The position numbers and the translations under genes were made by a program. Of a stretch of DNA of 64,000 bases, positions 44,950-58,721 are shown piece after piece. Source of the stretch: Pseudomonas sp. S35. Lineage in GTDB: Bacteria; Pseudomonadota; Gammaproteobacteria; Pseudomonadales; Pseudomonadaceae. The number at the start of each line of letters is the position of its first letter. The first letter of the stretch is position 1. The notes under the pieces were generated by a model that saw nothing but the letters and a program-made list of their open reading frames with translations, was not told the origin of the DNA and searched no databases. The DNA is taken from the NCBI RefSeq assembly GCF_009866765.1, contig NZ_CP019431.1, forward strand, positions 5,662,001-5,726,000, given 5' to 3'.

Positions 44950-45306
44950 ATGTGGCGGTCTGCGGTAATGCTGTGTGCGATGGTGTGGCTGGTGGGGTGT
45001 CAATCGACTCACCAGGAGTTATTGGCCAAGGGTTATCCGCCGGCCTTTGCTGATGGCTTTGATGATGGTTGCAGCAGCGGTCGCCAGGCGGCCGGGGTGA
45101 TTACGGGAACGTTTCGCAAGAGCGTGCCGCGTTATTTGAAAGACCGCACCTACGCCGAAGGCTGGGAAGACGGCTTCCGCCAGTGCAAGGCCATGCGTGA
45201 GAACGAAGAGCTGCGCGACTACAAGGACAACCACTGGGACGACCGCGAACGCGCCTGGCAGCAGGAGAAAGATCGCGATGCGGCGCGGGCGTATCGCTCG
45301 CAATAG
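44950..45306 (+). CDS. Small lipoprotein, hypothetical
   Basis: 118 residues. The lipoprotein signal MWRSAVMLCAMVWLVGC has the lipobox LVGC (Cys 17). The mature part begins QSTHQELLAKGYPPAFADGFDDGCSSGRQA, with repeated aromatic/glycine G-x-x-D-G elements (ADGFDDGCSSG, AEGWEDGFRQC) and a charged C-terminal tail. I do not recognise a family beyond Pseudomonas small lipoproteins. It stands in its own unit before the Gre-like gene. Confidence 0.8.
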   Translation: MWRSAVMLCAMVWLVGCQSTHQELLAKGYPPAFADGFDDGCSSGRQAAGVITGTFRKSVPRYLKDRTYAEGWEDGFRQCKAMRENEELRDYKDNHWDDRERAWQQEKDRDAARAYRSQ

Positions 45307-45376
45307 GTCGTTTTCAGACATCCATCGAAACTAATGCACGGCGACCATGGCCCAAACTCCAATGAGGGAGAATGCT

Positions 45377-47247
<1,871 letters not shown>

Positions 47248-47450
47248 TTATCAATTCATGTCGCACTGCGACAGGGCAAAATGTCGCCTTTGTGAATTTA
47301 AATGGTGCATTAGATATAAATGTATCCAGTTTTAGCGGGGTTTATGCACTTAAAAGGGGATTTCAGATCAGGCAGATGCACCAACAGATAGATTGCTATC
47401 GGGGCAAGCCCACTCCCACATTTGATCGGTGTTTGCCCCAAAAAACGCGT

Positions 47451-47478
47451 AAAAAAAAGCGGAGCCCGAAGGCTCCGC
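47451..47478 (-). terminator. Rho-independent terminator of ettA
   Basis: GCGGAGCC-cgaa-GGCTCCGC stem (47459-47478) with eight A residues at 47451-47458, i.e. a U-run on the minus strand, 21 bp after the ettA stop. Confidence 0.9.
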
Positions 47479-47499
47479 TCATGTTCAAACCGGCCTATA

Positions 47500-49164
<1,665 letters not shown>

Positions 49165-49449
49165 GGTGAACCTAGCGTCAGTGACTGATGAATTAAGCGG
49201 GCGAAGCCCGTGCCAGGCCATGCGCCGCGCGGGCCGTTGACTATCATCAATGCCAGCGAGCGGAAAAAGCCTGAGTGTCTGGGGCTGGAACGCCCCCGCG
49301 TAACCGGCAAAGCTACCTGAATGCGCTTGGTCAGTCCAGCCAAGCGGGGCTGGCACTTTGCCACAACTCAAGGCATGCTAGCCGCCCTCCGGGCGTCCGG
49401 CTTATAGTGCACGTCGCGCGCCAGTCCAGCCAAACCGCAGGATCACAGC

Positions 49450-52400
49450 TTGTCCAAAGTCACGCCGCCAACTCCCCTGCGCGCCGCTCATATAGCGCCG
49501 GGAGCGCCCCTGCACGGCACCCTTAAAGGCGCATTGGCGACGCTTGTCCTCATGTTGCTCGCGTTATTGTTCTGGCAACTGCTGGATCAACTGCAGCAAA
49601 ACCAGAAAAACCAACAGCAGTACACCATCGACTACAGTGCCGACCTGGCTGAACAGATCAGCCTGAACATGGCCTTGAGCGCAAAAATTGCCCTCAACCT
49701 GCTGCCGATGGTCGAGCCGCCGCGCGACAGCGAGCAACAACAAGCCTTGATGCGCACCTTGCAGCGCTCCCTGCCAGAGTTGCGCAGTATCGCCCTGCTC
49801 GCCCCCAGCGGCGCGATGATCAGCGACAGCGCCACTGACAGCCAGGACAGCGCCTGGCTGGAAGAGTTGGTGCAGCGCAGCCACGGCCAGTCCTATTACC
49901 TGAGCAACAACAACGACGGCACCATCATCTACCTGCTGCTGCACCAGCCCAGCGGCGGCTCAAGGATGTACTGGGCGCTGCGCCTGGCACCCAGTTACCT
50001 GACCGGCCTTACCCGCCAGGACAGCCAGGGCCCGCGGCCGATGTGGGCCATCGAGAACCGCGTGAACCACCGCGTGGTCAGCCGTGACAGCGGCATGCCG
50101 GCGCAATGGTCCAGCGCCCTGACCCCGGATGACTTGAACAAAAGCGTACTGGTCACCCCGTTGAGCAAAAGCGACTGGCAATTGCGCGGCATGTTCGATC
50201 GCGCAGCCGTGCTGGAACAACTGCTGCCGGCGTTTATCGGCAAATGCCTGTTGGGCCTGGCCTTCTCGTTGATCCCGGTGATCGTGCTGTTGAATATGCG
50301 CCGCCGCCAGCGCCAGGTGCATGAAGGCCGCCGACGCTACCAGGATATTTTCGAAGGCACTGGCGTCGCCCTGTGCGTGCTTGACCTCTCGGGCCTTAAA
50401 CCAGTGTTTCACAAGGCGCACCTGCAAACTCGCGAGCAATTGCACGCCTGGCTGCAGGGCAACCCCGAAGAAAGCAGGCAGTTGCTCAAGGAACTGCGCA
50501 TCACCGAGATCAACCAGGTGGCGGTGCGCCTGCTGAACGCAGGGTCATGCGATGAAGCCTGGGAGCGACTGATCGATGATTGCCCACGCAATTGCACGTC
50601 CATCGGCCATCAGGTACTCGAAGCCGTCCTGACTCAGCAGAACCAGCTTGAGCTGGAAATCCAACTCAAGGATATGGCCGGCAACGAGCAATACCTGTGG
50701 TTGGTCATGCGCCTGCCGGAGCAGCAGGACGATTTCAAGGCGGTGATCCTCAGCATCAGCGATATCACCAGCCGCAAGCTGATCGAACTGTCGCTGGTGG
50801 AGCGCGAGAGTTTCTGGTCCGACGTGGTGCGCACGGTGCCTGATCACCTGTATGTGCAGGACGTGATCAGCCAGCGCATGATTTTCAGCAACCACCACTT
50901 GGGCCATACCCTCGGCTATACCAAGGCCGAACTGCAGCAAATGGGCGAGTACTTCTGGGAAATCCTGCTGCACCCCGAAGACGCCGAGCATTACCACTCC
51001 TTGCGCCAGGCGCAGCGCGATGCCGGCTACACCACACAGTTGCAATGCCAACTGCGCTTTCGCCATCGCAACAACCAATGGCGGCGTTTCGAAATTCGCG
51101 AGCAGGCCCTGGCTAGGGACAAGACCACCCAAGTCACGCGCATCATCGGCGTGGCCAAGGACATCACCGACCAGATCGAAGCGAGCGAATCCCTGCGCGA
51201 CAGCGAGCAGCGCTACCGCATGCTGGCCGAAAGCATCAGCGACGTGATCTGCTCCACCGACAGCCAACTGGCCCTCAACTACATCAGCCCGTCGGTCAAC
51301 GCGGTGCTGGGGTATGACGTCGACTGGGTGTTCAAGAACGGCTGGCAGTCGATCATCGCCAACCCCGCGCAACTGGCCGGTATCTACAGCCTGGTGGAAC
51401 AGGTCAGCCGTGCGCTGGGCGACGCCGAGGCGCTGTGCAAGCTGCGCGATGATGTGCAGACCCAGTTGTTCCTGTTCGACTGCCTGCGCGCCGATGGTCG
51501 TAAAGTGCCGATCGAACTGCGCCTGGTGCTGGTGTGGGACGAACACGGCGCCTTCGAAGGCATCCTCGGTGTGGGCCGCGATATCAGCCAGCAGCGCCGC
51601 GCCGAAAAAGACCTGCGCATGGCGGCCACGGTCTTCGAGCATTCCACCTCGGCGATCCTGATCACCGACCCGGCGGGTTATATCGTGCAGGCCAACGAGG
51701 CGTTCAGCCGGGTCAGCGGCTACGCGGTGGCCGATGTGCTCGACCAATTGCCGAACATGCTCACCGTCGACGAACAGCAAGAAGCACACCTGCGCTACGT
51801 GCTCAAGCAACTGCACCAGCACAGCACCTGGGAAGGCGAAGTGTGGCTCAAGCGCCGCAACGGCGAGCACTACCCCGCCTGGGTCGGCATTACGGCGGTG
51901 TTCGACGACGAAGGCGACCTGGCCAGCTACGTGTGTTTCTTCAGTGATATCAGCGAGCGCAAGGCCAGCGAGCAGCGCATCCACCGCCTGGCCTATTACG
52001 ACGCCCTGACCCACCTGCCCAACCGCACGCTGTTCCAGGACCGCCTGCACACCGCGTTGCAGTCGGCCGAGCGGCAGAAGTCATGGGTGGTGCTGATGTT
52101 CCTCGACCTTGACCGCTTCAAGCCGATCAACGATTCCTTGGGCCACGCCGCCGGCGATCGCATGCTCAAGGAAATGGCCACCCGCCTGCTCGGCTGCGTG
52201 GCCGAAGACGACACCGTGGCGCGCATGGGCGGTGATGAGTTCACCTTGCTGCTGCAACCACGGCTCAGCCGTGAAATGGCGCTGAACCGTGCGATTCACG
52301 TGGCCGAGCAGATCCTCGCCAGCCTGGTGAAACCCTTCGTGCTGGAAGGTCGTGAGTTCTTTGTGACCGCCAGTATCGGCATTGCCCTCAGCCCGCAGGA

Positions 52401-53301
52401 TGGCAACGAGCTGAGCCAACTGATGAAAAACGCCGATACGGCGATGTATCACGCCAAGGAACGCGGCAAGAACAACTTCCAGTTCTACCAGGCCGACATG
52501 AACGCCAGCGCCCTGGAACGCCTGGAACTGGAAAGCGACCTGCGCCACGCCCTGGAGCAGAACGAATTCGTGCTTTATTACCAACCGCAGTTCAGCGGCG
52601 ACGGTAAACGCCTGACCGGCGCCGAAGCCCTGCTGCGCTGGCGCCATCCGCGTCGCGGGTTGGTGCCACCGGGGGACTTCATTCCGGTGCTGGAAGAGTT
52701 GGGCCTGGTGGTGGACGTGGGCGACTGGGTGATCAGCGAAGCCTGCCGCCAGCTCAAGACCTGGCACCAGAACAAGGTGCGCGTGCCGAAAGTCTCGGTG
52801 AACATCTCGGCAAGGCAGTTTTCCGACGGCCAACTGGGCACGCGCATCGCGACCATCCTCAAGGACACCGGCCTGCCGCCGGCGTGCCTGGAGCTGGAAC
52901 TGACCGAGAGCATCCTGATGCGCGAAGTCAACGAAGCGCTGCACATCCTCGACAGTCTGAAAAACCTGGGCCTGAGCATTGCGGTGGACGACTTCGGCAC
53001 GGGTTATTCGTCGCTCAACTACCTCAAGCAGTTCCCCATTGATGTGCTGAAGATCGACCGCACCTTCGTCGATGGCCTGCCGTCCGGCGAGCAGGACGCG
53101 CAGATCGCCCGTGCCATTATCGCCATGGCCCACAGCCTGAACCTGGCGGTGATCGCCGAAGGCGTGGAAACCCATGAGCAATTGGACTTCCTGCGTGAAC
53201 ATGGTTGCGACGAGGTGCAGGGTTATCTGTTCGGGCGACCGATGCCGGCGAATCGGTTTGAGGTGCAGTTCAGCAATGATGCCCTCTTCATGTTCGACTG
53301 A
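49450..53301 (+). CDS. morA: MorA-like membrane sensor with PAS, GGDEF and EAL domains
   Basis: 1283-residue bifunctional c-di-GMP enzyme. TTG start at 49450. Two membrane helices (about 26-48, [17 protein letters not shown], and about 258-283, [17 protein letters not shown]) enclose a periplasmic sensor. Three or four PAS/PAC domains follow (about 440-840), then GGDEF (ARMGGDEF, about residue 925) and EAL (GAEALLRW, about 1058). The GGDEF motif and the EAL catalytic residues (E in EAL, DDFGTG) are intact, so it could both make and degrade c-di-GMP. In P. aeruginosa MorA, encoded next to glyA in the same order, it controls motility and biofilm. Confidence 0.93.
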   Translation: MSKVTPPTPLRAAHIAPGAPLHGTLKGALATLVLMLLALLFWQLLDQLQQNQKNQQQYTIDYSADLAEQISLNMALSAKIALNLLPMVEPPRDSEQQQALMRTLQRSLPELRSIALLAPSGAMISDSATDSQDSAWLEELVQRSHGQSYYLSNNNDGTIIYLLLHQPSGGSRMYWALRLAPSYLTGLTRQDSQGPRPMWAIENRVNHRVVSRDSGMPAQWSSALTPDDLNKSVLVTPLSKSDWQLRGMFDRAAVLEQLLPAFIGKCLLGLAFSLIPVIVLLNMRRRQRQVHEGRRRYQDIFEGTGVALCVLDLSGLKPVFHKAHLQTREQLHAWLQGNPEESRQLLKELRITEINQVAVRLLNAGSCDEAWERLIDDCPRNCTSIGHQVLEAVLTQQNQLELEIQLKDMAGNEQYLWLVMRLPEQQDDFKAVILSISDITSRKLIELSLVERESFWSDVVRTVPDHLYVQDVISQRMIFSNHHLGHTLGYTKAELQQMGEYFWEILLHPEDAEHYHSLRQAQRDAGYTTQLQCQLRFRHRNNQWRRFEIREQALARDKTTQVTRIIGVAKDITDQIEASESLRDSEQRYRMLAESISDVICSTDSQLALNYISPSVNAVLGYDVDWVFKNGWQSIIANPAQLAGIYSLVEQVSRALGDAEALCKLRDDVQTQLFLFDCLRADGRKVPIELRLVLVWDEHGAFEGILGVGRDISQQRRAEKDLRMAATVFEHSTSAILITDPAGYIVQANEAFSRVSGYAVADVLDQLPNMLTVDEQQEAHLRYVLKQLHQHSTWEGEVWLKRRNGEHYPAWVGITAVFDDEGDLASYVCFFSDISERKASEQRIHRLAYYDALTHLPNRTLFQDRLHTALQSAERQKSWVVLMFLDLDRFKPINDSLGHAAGDRMLKEMATRLLGCVAEDDTVARMGGDEFTLLLQPRLSREMALNRAIHVAEQILASLVKPFVLEGREFFVTASIGIALSPQDGNELSQLMKNADTAMYHAKERGKNNFQFYQADMNASALERLELESDLRHALEQNEFVLYYQPQFSGDGKRLTGAEALLRWRHPRRGLVPPGDFIPVLEELGLVVDVGDWVISEACRQLKTWHQNKVRVPKVSVNISARQFSDGQLGTRIATILKDTGLPPACLELELTESILMREVNEALHILDSLKNLGLSIAVDDFGTGYSSLNYLKQFPIDVLKIDRTFVDGLPSGEQDAQIARAIIAMAHSLNLAVIAEGVETHEQLDFLREHGCDEVQGYLFGRPMPANRFEVQFSNDALFMFD

Positions 53302-53463
53302 GATTGTGGGGTGAGGCTACTGGCCCCCGATGGGGCCTTCAAAGCCACCACTCATCCCCAAGTGAATCCCGCTTGTCCGCGACATGATGTCCTTTCATAT
53401 GCCATCTAAAACCCATTGGGTTAGAATGCCCTCCTTTTCTGCCCCCGATCCTTGAGGACCGCC

Positions 53464-54717
53464 ATGTTCAGCCGTGATTTGACCATTGCCAAGTACGACG
53501 CCGATCTCTTCGCCGCCATGGAGCAAGAAGCCGTGCGCCAGGAAGAGCACATTGAGCTGATCGCTTCGGAAAACTACACCAGCCCTGCGGTTATGGAGGC
53601 TCAAGGTTCGGTTCTGACCAACAAATACGCCGAAGGCTACCCAGGCAAGCGCTACTACGGCGGTTGCGAGTACGTCGACGTGGTTGAGCAACTGGCCATT
53701 GATCGCGCCAAGGAACTGTTCGGCGCCGACTACGCCAACGTCCAGCCACACGCCGGCTCCCAAGCCAACAGCGCCGTGTATCTGGCCCTGCTGCAAGGCG
53801 GCGACACCATCCTGGGCATGAGCCTGGCACACGGCGGTCACCTGACCCACGGCGCCAGCGTTTCCTCCTCCGGCAAGCTGTACAACGCCGTTCAATACGG
53901 TATCGATGCCAACGGCCTGATCGACTACGACGAAGTCGAGCGCCTGGCGGTTGAACACAAGCCAAAAATGATCGTGGCCGGTTTCTCTGCCTACTCGCAG
54001 ATCCTGGACTTCCCACGTTTCCGTGCGATCGCTGACAAGGTTGGCGCCTACCTGTTCGTCGACATGGCCCACGTGGCCGGTCTGGTCGCCGCTGGCGTCT
54101 ACCCGAACCCGGTGCCATTCGCTGACGTGGTCACCACCACCACCCACAAGACCCTGCGCGGTCCACGTGGCGGCCTGATCCTGGCTCGCGCCAACGCCGA
54201 GATCGAGAAGAAGCTGAACTCCGCTGTATTCCCAGGCGCCCAGGGTGGCCCGCTGGAGCACGTGATTGCCGCCAAGGCGATCTGCTTCAAGGAAGCGCTG
54301 CAGCCTGAGTTCAAGACCTACCAGCAACAAGTGGTCAAGAACGCCCAGACTATGGCCAGCGTGTTCATCGAGCGCGGTTTTGACGTGGTGTCCGGCGGTA
54401 CTGAAAACCACCTGTTCCTGCTGTCGCTGATCAAGCAGGACATCTCCGGTAAAGATGCAGACGCTGCCCTGGGCAAAGCCTTCATCACCGTGAACAAAAA
54501 CTCCGTACCGAACGACCCACGTTCGCCGTTCGTCACCTCGGGCCTGCGCTTCGGCACCCCGGCAGTGACCACTCGTGGCTTTAAAGAAGCAGAGTGCAAG
54601 GAACTGGCTGGCTGGATCTGCGACATCCTGGCTGACCTGAACAACGAAGCCGTGATCGACGCGGTCCGTGAGAAGGTCAAGGCCATCTGCAAGAAACTGC
54701 CGGTATACGGCGCGTAA
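53464..54717 (+). CDS. glyA: Serine hydroxymethyltransferase GlyA
   Basis: PLP enzyme that interconverts serine and glycine with tetrahydrofolate. The 417-residue product starts [12 protein letters not shown]. Landmarks: [15 protein letters not shown] at the N-terminus, and the PLP-lysine motif [14 protein letters not shown] at about residue 225-238 (Lys of THKT). The C-terminal [12 protein letters not shown] confirms the family. The organism likely has other copies; this one corresponds to the P. aeruginosa copy next to morA. It ends with a strong terminator. Confidence 0.98.
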   Translation: MFSRDLTIAKYDADLFAAMEQEAVRQEEHIELIASENYTSPAVMEAQGSVLTNKYAEGYPGKRYYGGCEYVDVVEQLAIDRAKELFGADYANVQPHAGSQANSAVYLALLQGGDTILGMSLAHGGHLTHGASVSSSGKLYNAVQYGIDANGLIDYDEVERLAVEHKPKMIVAGFSAYSQILDFPRFRAIADKVGAYLFVDMAHVAGLVAAGVYPNPVPFADVVTTTTHKTLRGPRGGLILARANAEIEKKLNSAVFPGAQGGPLEHVIAAKAICFKEALQPEFKTYQQQVVKNAQTMASVFIERGFDVVSGGTENHLFLLSLIKQDISGKDADAALGKAFITVNKNSVPNDPRSPFVTSGLRFGTPAVTTRGFKEAECKELAGWICDILADLNNEAVIDAVREKVKAICKKLPVYGA

Positions 54718-54721
54718 CAAA

Positions 54722-54772
54722 AAGAAGCCCACTGTAGGAGCGAGCTTGCTCGCACCTACAGTGGGCTTTTTT
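54722..54772. terminator. Bidirectional terminator (glyA / yjiA)
   Basis: AAGCCCACTGTAGG...CCTACAGTGGGCTT long stem enclosing a GAGCGAGCTTGCTCGC hairpin, with A-run before and T-run after. It terminates glyA and the convergent CobW-type gene. Confidence 0.9.
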
Positions 54773-55730
54773 ATGCCTGATAGATACGGGCAAAGCCTTC
54801 GCGGATCTTGTCTTGCGGCAGCTCATCAGCAATAAACACGATCACACTTTCCCGCGTCTCGCCCTCGGCCCATTCGGTGTCCCAATCGAAGCCGTAGAGT
54901 TTCAGCACGCCCTGAAACACCATGCGCCGGTCTTCGCCGGCAATGTTCAGCACGCCCTTGTAGCGCAGCAGTTGCTTGCCGTGGTCTTCCAGCAGTTCGT
55001 TCATAAACTCGCTGAGCCGGTCGATATCCAGCGGCTGGTCGGTGCGCAGCACCAGGCTGGAGATGCGGTCGATGGACGGCGCCTTGCTCACCGGGCGCAG
55101 GCTCATGCCAGCGTTGAGGTTAAAGCCGCGCACGTCGAGCAATTCGGCCAGGTCAATCTTGCCATGCTCAACCCCACGAATCGGCGCGCGGCGGTTGATG
55201 CGAGTGAGGCGTTCGCTGAGGGCATCAAAGGTGGCATCGTCCACCAGGTCACGCTTGCTCACCAACAGCCGGTCGGCAAACCCGATCTGGGCCTGGGCGA
55301 TGGTCTGGGTCAGGTGGTGCTCGGCGTGGGCCGCGTCCACCAGCGTGATGATGCCGTCGAGGATGTAGCGCTCGCGCAGTTCCTCATCAATGAAAAAGGT
55401 CTGGGCTACGGGTGCCGGGTCGGCCAGGCCGGTGCACTCGATCACCAGGCGGTCGAAGGCGATCTCGCCGCTGTCCAGGCGTTCCAGCAACAGGTAGAGC
55501 GCTTTGGTCAGGTCGGTGTGGATGGTGCAGCACACGCAGCCGTTGGACAGGGTCATGACTTGCACCGGTTCGGTGCCCAGCAATTGGGTGTCGATACCGG
55601 CGTCGCTGAATTCGTTTTCGATCACGGCGATTTTCAAGCCGTGTTCGGCCTTGAGCAGATGGCGCAGCAAGGTGGTCTTGCCTGCGCCAAGGAAGCCGCT
55701 GAGGACGGTGACGGGGATGGGAGAGGGCAA
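54771..55730 (-). CDS. yjiA: COG0523/CobW-family GTPase (YjiA-like)
   Basis: 319-residue G3E-family metal-chaperone GTPase. Walker A GFLGAGKTT at residues 12-20, the metal-binding GCVCC motif (about 65-69), Walker B LVIECTGLADP and base-recognition SKRD (about 155-158) are all intact. The C-terminal CobW_C domain is LRYKGVLNIAGEDRRMVFQGV. The metal client is unknown, with zinc the general suggestion for COG0523. Here the gene follows ybdD-cstA in the same direction, as in E. coli where yjiA is beside the cstA homologue yjiY (btsT). Confidence 0.93.
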   Translation of the reverse strand: MPSPIPVTVLSGFLGAGKTTLLRHLLKAEHGLKIAVIENEFSDAGIDTQLLGTEPVQVMTLSNGCVCCTIHTDLTKALYLLLERLDSGEIAFDRLVIECTGLADPAPVAQTFFIDEELRERYILDGIITLVDAAHAEHHLTQTIAQAQIGFADRLLVSKRDLVDDATFDALSERLTRINRRAPIRGVEHGKIDLAELLDVRGFNLNAGMSLRPVSKAPSIDRISSLVLRTDQPLDIDRLSEFMNELLEDHGKQLLRYKGVLNIAGEDRRMVFQGVLKLYGFDWDTEWAEGETRESVIVFIADELPQDKIREGFARIYQA

Positions 55731-55759
55731 AAATATTCTCCTTGAAGGAACACAAACAA

Positions 55760-55851
55760 GTGTGGGAGGGGGCTTGCCCCCGATAGCAGTGTGTCAGGCA
55801 CTGATGTGTCACTGATACACCGTTATCGGGGGCAAGCCCCCTCCCACAGGG
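55760..55851. repeat. REP doublet between yjiA and ybdD
   Basis: GTGTGGGAGGGGGCTTGCC at the left and inverted GGCAAGCCCCCTCCCACA at the right, enclosing a TGTGTCAGGCACTGATGTGTC spacer. It is the same family as the doublet at 42880-42975. Confidence 0.88.
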
Positions 55852-55864
55852 GTGTTACGTTAAA

Positions 55865-56062
55865 TCAACAGCACTTGGGCCCACCCTTGCCACCGTAACG
55901 AGCTTCCTGGCGTTCCCGGAAGAACGCCTTGTAGTCCATCATCGGTTTGTCCGGGTGTTTGGTCTGCATATGCTCGACGTACGTGTCGTAGTCGGGCATG
56001 CCGACCATCAGGCGCGCGGCCTGACCGAGGTATTTACCGAGGCGACTGATGTCATTGAACAT
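55865..56062 (-). CDS. ybdD: YbdD/YjiX family small protein
   Basis: 65-residue cytosolic protein of the DUF466 (YbdD/YjiX) family, almost always cotranscribed with CstA-type transporters. Conserved features: [25 protein letters not shown] and [19 protein letters not shown], with a C-terminal cysteine pair. It follows cstA by 15 bp, so it is the second gene of the cstA-ybdD unit. It is needed for CstA/BtsT pyruvate uptake in E. coli. Confidence 0.95.
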   Translation of the reverse strand: MFNDISRLGKYLGQAARLMVGMPDYDTYVEHMQTKHPDKPMMDYKAFFRERQEARYGGKGGPKCC

Positions 56063-56077
56063 GCTTGCAATCCTCGA

Positions 56078-58144
56078 TTACGCGTCCGGCTGAGCCTGGA
56101 ACGGGGCTTCTTTATCCGTACGTTCTTTGTTGCCCCAGGCAGCAACGCCGACCTTGAGTGCATAGAACAGGATGCTGAAGACCACGAACAGGAACAGCGC
56201 CGTCAGCGTTGCGTTGGTGTAGGCGTTCCAGATCACGTGCTGCATCTGGTCGATGCTCTTGGCCGGGGCCAGGATCTGGCCGTTGGCCAGTGCATCACTG
56301 TATTTCTTGGCCAGCGACAGGAAGCCGATCGCAGGGTTCGCGTCGAACAGCTTGATGAAGCCCGCGGTGGTGGTGCAGATCAGCAGCCAGACAGCCGGCA
56401 GCATGGTCACCCAGATGTAGCGTTGGCGTTTCATTTTGATCAGCACAACCGTCGCCAGCATCAGCGCGATACCCGCCAGCATCTGGTTGGAGATACCGAA
56501 CAGCGGCCACAAGGTGTTGATCCCGCCCAATGGGTCGATCACGCCTTGGTACAGCAGGTAACCCCACATCGCCACGCAACCGGCGGTCGCGATCAGGTTG
56601 GCGGTCCAGGACTCGGTGCGTTTGAGCGCCGGCACGAAGGAGCCCAGCAAGTCTTGCAGCATGAAGCGACCGGCACGGGTACCGGCATCGACAGCCGTCA
56701 GGATGAACAGCGCTTCGAACAGGATCGCAAAGTGGTACCAGAACGCCATGGTGTTTTCACCCGGCAGCACACTGTGCAGGATCTGCGCGATACCCACCGC
56801 GAGCGTCGGTGCACCGCCGGCACGGGCCAGGATGGTGGTTTCACCGATGTCATGGGCCACGGCCGACAGCGCCTCAGGGGTAATTGCAAAACCCCAGCTG
56901 CTGACGGTTTGTGCCACGGTGACCACGTCGCTGCCAACCACGGCGGCCGGGCTGTTCATGGCGAAGTACACACCAGGCTCGATCACCGAAGCGGCAACCA
57001 TGGCCATGATCGCGACGAACGACTCCATCAGCATGCCGCCGTAACCGATGTAGCGGGCGTGGCTTTCGTTGGCGAGCAACTTGGGCGTAGTGCCCGAGGA
57101 GATCAGCGCGTGGAAACCCGAAACGGCGCCACAGGCGATGGTGATGAACAGGAACGGGAACAGGCCGCCCTTCCACACCGGGCCGGTGCCGTCGATGAAC
57201 TGGGTCAGCGCTGGCATTTTCAGGTCTGGCATGGTGACCAGGATGCCGATGGCCAGGGCGATGATGGTGCCGATTTTCAGGAACGTAGACAGATAGTCAC
57301 GCGGTGCCAGGATCAGCCATACCGGCAGGACTGCGGCGACGAAACCGTAGCCGATCAGCATCCAGGTGATCTGGATCCCGGTGAAGGTGAACGCCTTGGC
57401 CCAGACAGGGTCAGCGGCAATCTGCCCGCCCAGCCAGATCGAACCCAGCAGCAACAGCACGCCGATGATCGAGATTTCACCGATGCGGCCCGGGCGGATG
57501 TAGCGCATGTAGATGCCCATGAACATCGCGATCGGGATAGTCGCCATTACCGTGAAGATGCCCCACGGGCTCTCGGCCAGGGCCTTGACCACGATCAGCG
57601 CCAGCACCGCGAGGATGATGATCATGATCAGGAAGCAGCCAAACAGCGCGATGGTCCCCGGAATGCGGCCCATCTCTTCGCGAACCATGTCCCCCAGGGA
57701 GCGGCCGTTGCGACGAGTGGACAGGAACAGCACCATGAAGTCCTGCACCGCACCGGCCAGCACCACGCCGGCAATCAGCCAGAGCGTGCCGGGCAGGTAG
57801 CCCATTTGCGCCGCAAGTACCGGGCCCACCAACGGGCCTGCACCGGCAATTGCCGCAAAGTGGTGACCAAAAAGGATGTGTTTGTTGGTCGGCACATAGT
57901 CCAGACCGTCGTTATTGATCACTGCGGGGGTGGCCCGCCGTGGATCGAGTTGCATCACATTATTCGCGATGAACAGACTGTAGTAGCGATAAGCAACCAG
58001 GTAGATGGCCACCGCAGCAACCACAATCCACAAGGCGTTGATCGCCTCACCGCGGCGCAAGGCCACTACGCCAAGGGCGCACGCTCCTACGATTGCCAGC
58101 ACCAGCCAGGGTAAGTGGCGTAGCAGGCTATTATTATTTTTCAT
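56078..58144 (-). CDS. cstA: CstA-family carbon-starvation transporter (pyruvate/peptide)
   Basis: 688-residue polytopic inner-membrane protein (about 16-18 helices) of the CstA/BtsT family, implicated in pyruvate and peptide uptake during carbon starvation. Start chosen at MKNNNSLLRHLPWLVLAIVG (ATG 58142-58144), because it is the conserved beginning; a 24-codon in-frame extension is unlikely. Signatures include RATPAVINNDGLDYVPTNKHILFGHHFAAIAGAGPLVGPVLAAQ at about 75-118 and GTTPKLLANESHARYIGYGGML. It is followed by ybdD and, further on, yjiA. Confidence 0.95.
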   Translation of the reverse strand: MKNNNSLLRHLPWLVLAIVGACALGVVALRRGEAINALWIVVAAVAIYLVAYRYYSLFIANNVMQLDPRRATPAVINNDGLDYVPTNKHILFGHHFAAIAGAGPLVGPVLAAQMGYLPGTLWLIAGVVLAGAVQDFMVLFLSTRRNGRSLGDMVREEMGRIPGTIALFGCFLIMIIILAVLALIVVKALAESPWGIFTVMATIPIAMFMGIYMRYIRPGRIGEISIIGVLLLLGSIWLGGQIAADPVWAKAFTFTGIQITWMLIGYGFVAAVLPVWLILAPRDYLSTFLKIGTIIALAIGILVTMPDLKMPALTQFIDGTGPVWKGGLFPFLFITIACGAVSGFHALISSGTTPKLLANESHARYIGYGGMLMESFVAIMAMVAASVIEPGVYFAMNSPAAVVGSDVVTVAQTVSSWGFAITPEALSAVAHDIGETTILARAGGAPTLAVGIAQILHSVLPGENTMAFWYHFAILFEALFILTAVDAGTRAGRFMLQDLLGSFVPALKRTESWTANLIATAGCVAMWGYLLYQGVIDPLGGINTLWPLFGISNQMLAGIALMLATVVLIKMKRQRYIWVTMLPAVWLLICTTTAGFIKLFDANPAIGFLSLAKKYSDALANGQILAPAKSIDQMQHVIWNAYTNATLTALFLFVVFSILFYALKVGVAAWGNKERTDKEAPFQAQPDA

Positions 58145-58318
58145 TTTTATATTCCAGCCAGGGTGGACAGAAAGGACAGCCACCCGGAGTTTAGCGCTGT
58201 TGGCCTTAAAGGCCACCCCCCTACGTTGGTCTAGAGCCTTGCAACGGCGAAAAAAGCAGAAATAAAGGCCCCGTGATGGCGCAGGGCTACACTCCTTTTA
58301 TCCACAGAGGGTTTGAAC

Positions 58319-58687
58319 ATGACCGAGCAAGCGTCCGATCGCCGCCGTTTTCGCCGGATAGCCTTTGATGCCAAGACCGAACTTCGGCAAAACGGGCAGG
58401 AATGGCCGGTGCAATTGGTGGATTTGTCGCTAAAGGGCTTGTTGGTACAGCGCCCGCAAGACTGGAAGGGGAATAAGGCGCTGCCGTTCGAGGTGGACAT
58501 ACGCCTGGACCCAAAGGCCCATATAAAGATGCAAGTACGCCTGACCCATGAAGATCATGGTCAGTTGGGGTTTGAGTGCAAGGACATCGACCTGGATTCG
58601 ATCAGCCACTTGCGGCGGCTGATCGAATTGAATCTGGGTGACGAGCAAGAACTCCACCGGGAGTTGGCAGCGCTGCTAGAGATATAA
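58319..58687 (+). CDS. mapZ: PilZ-domain c-di-GMP receptor (MapZ-like)
   Basis: 122-residue single PilZ domain. The c-di-GMP-binding RxxxR box is in DRRRFRRIAFDAKTEL at the N-terminus, and the DxSxxG box is in LVDLSLKGLLVQ. It corresponds by order to P. aeruginosa PA4608 (MapZ), which binds c-di-GMP and then inhibits the chemotaxis methyltransferase CheR1; the assignment here is by synteny and size. Start MTEQASDRRR (ATG 58319), chosen over a TTG six bases before. It is convergent with radA. Confidence 0.88.
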   Translation: MTEQASDRRRFRRIAFDAKTELRQNGQEWPVQLVDLSLKGLLVQRPQDWKGNKALPFEVDIRLDPKAHIKMQVRLTHEDHGQLGFECKDIDLDSISHLRRLIELNLGDEQELHRELAALLEI

Positions 58688-58721
58688 AAGCAACACAACT
58701 CAAATGTGGGGTGTTGCTGGG

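Noticed and set aside
55955..58114. A long His/Asp-rich open frame antisense to cstA
   Set aside because: Composition is that of a reversed membrane protein gene; cstA and its signatures explain it.
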